Below, in pieces: positions 63,540 to 64,000 of a stretch of DNA of 64,000 nt. Position 1 is the first letter of the stretch, and every line of letters starts with the position of its first letter. This DNA is from Lucifuga dentata. Its lineage: Eukaryota; Chordata; Actinopteri; Ophidiiformes; Bythitidae. The stretch is from positions 124,001-188,000 of the forward strand of contig VXCM01002167.1 in the NCBI GenBank assembly GCA_014773175.1, read 5' to 3'. The position numbers and the translations under genes are program-made. The notes beneath the pieces are model-generated. The model saw only the letters and a list, made by a program, of their open reading frames with translations, searched no databases and was not told where the DNA came from.

Positions 63540-64000
63540 CAAACACACACACACACCCTTTTTGCTCTTGTCTTTTGACATCCAAGCCGTACAGCAGGAT
63601 GGAGAGTGCACTTTATGGACAGGAAGGGCGCAGTGTTAACCTGCCGAGGCGAGCTACGTGGTTGGCTTTTTTCTGTTGTTTATGTTCGTACATTTATGTG
63701 GGATTCCTTTTGTTTTTTATTATGATTTTGGGCATGTGACACCCCCCCCCTGATTAGATAGGACTCCNTTCCTTTTGTTTTTTATTATGATTTTGGGCAT
63801 GTGACACCCCCCCCCTGATTAGATAGGACTCCACCTGAGGACAGGTTCATAAACTCTGATCTTTGAGACTGTGACTCAATACAAAATCGTCTCATCGACA
63901 CTCGCGGCCGTCAGGAGGAGTTCCGATGATCCCTTTTGTTGGAACGTCCTTTGATTTCATTCACCCTCAAATCACCATGTACCTGTACTTTCACAGTCAC
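63347..64000 (+). other. ETV1: ETV1 3' UTR (partial)
   Basis: Sequence after the stop with a (CA)n-(CT)n tract (63383-63420), a second (CT)n (63504-63537) and (CA)n, and an N-joint duplication (63704-63832). No AATAAA was seen before the window ends, so the UTR continues to the right. Confidence 0.7.
63704..63832. repeat. 64-bp exact direct duplication around a single N (assembly joint)
   Basis: 63704-63767 and 63769-63832 are identical, N at 63768. Each copy ends with a C-run and tgattagataggactcc. Confidence 0.9.

Noticed and set aside
1..64000. CRISPR array, rRNA, retroviral or LINE coding sequence, intact transposase
   Set aside because: Looked for regularly spaced repeats, reverse-transcriptase or transposase motifs and rRNA-like blocks; none seen. 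The repeats present are non-autonomous DNA elements and microsatellites.

Overview
The window is teleost (ray-finned fish) nuclear DNA. It carries two multi-exon vertebrate genes with GT-AG introns, introns rich in DNA-transposon relics, many (CA)n/(CT)n microsatellites and typical fish repeat families. Fish origin is inferred from the short introns (down to 82 bp) and the repeat types; the species cannot be named.

Layout. Positions 1-8128 are non-coding, almost certainly DGKB intron. Six exons on the + strand between 8129 and 38612 encode the C-terminal 213 residues of diacylglycerol kinase beta (DGKB): the accessory half of the kinase domain and the C-terminal tail. The earlier exons lie to the left of the window. 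A 3' UTR probably ends near the AATAAA at 40075. About 2.4 kb further on is a CpG-rich promoter-like block (42450-42840) for ETV1. Twelve coding exons of ETV1 (ER81, PEA3 subfamily of ETS factors) run from 43072 to 63346 on the + strand. They join without a break into a 477-residue protein, the length I recall for human ETV1. The 3' UTR continues past the window end. DGKB followed by ETV1 head-to-tail is the conserved vertebrate order, here with only about 4.5 kb between stop and start codons.

The genes are neighbours, not a pathway. DGKB converts diacylglycerol to phosphatidic acid at membranes. ETV1 is a nuclear transcription factor regulated by phosphorylation, SUMOylation and COP1-dependent turnover. 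The window retains the ETV1 serines equivalent to S191, S216 and S334, the psi-K-x-E sites and two VPD degrons.

Most other structure is repetitive. The dominant element is a roughly 550-bp palindromic-ended MITE with TTAA at both ends and termini AAGGACCATAC/GTATGGTCCTT. It is present about 13 times and resembles the T2/Kolobok-type elements described in Xenopus. There are also two Tc1/mariner-like foldback MITEs, one hAT-like MITE with a visible 8-bp target duplication, a three-copy unclassified repeat, a two-copy repeat and a degenerate tRNA-SINE-like block. Most striking is a 150-bp segment at 21113-21262 that reappears, identical by eye and inverted, at 18487-18636 inside one of the MITEs, as if pasted in during break repair.

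The assembly contains more than 25 single-N joints. Six or seven are flanked by exact 60-65 bp duplications that are almost certainly assembly artefacts; one overlaps the 5' edge of the first coding ETV1 exon. I found no CRISPR array, tRNA gene, rRNA gene, intact transposase or unknown multi-gene system.
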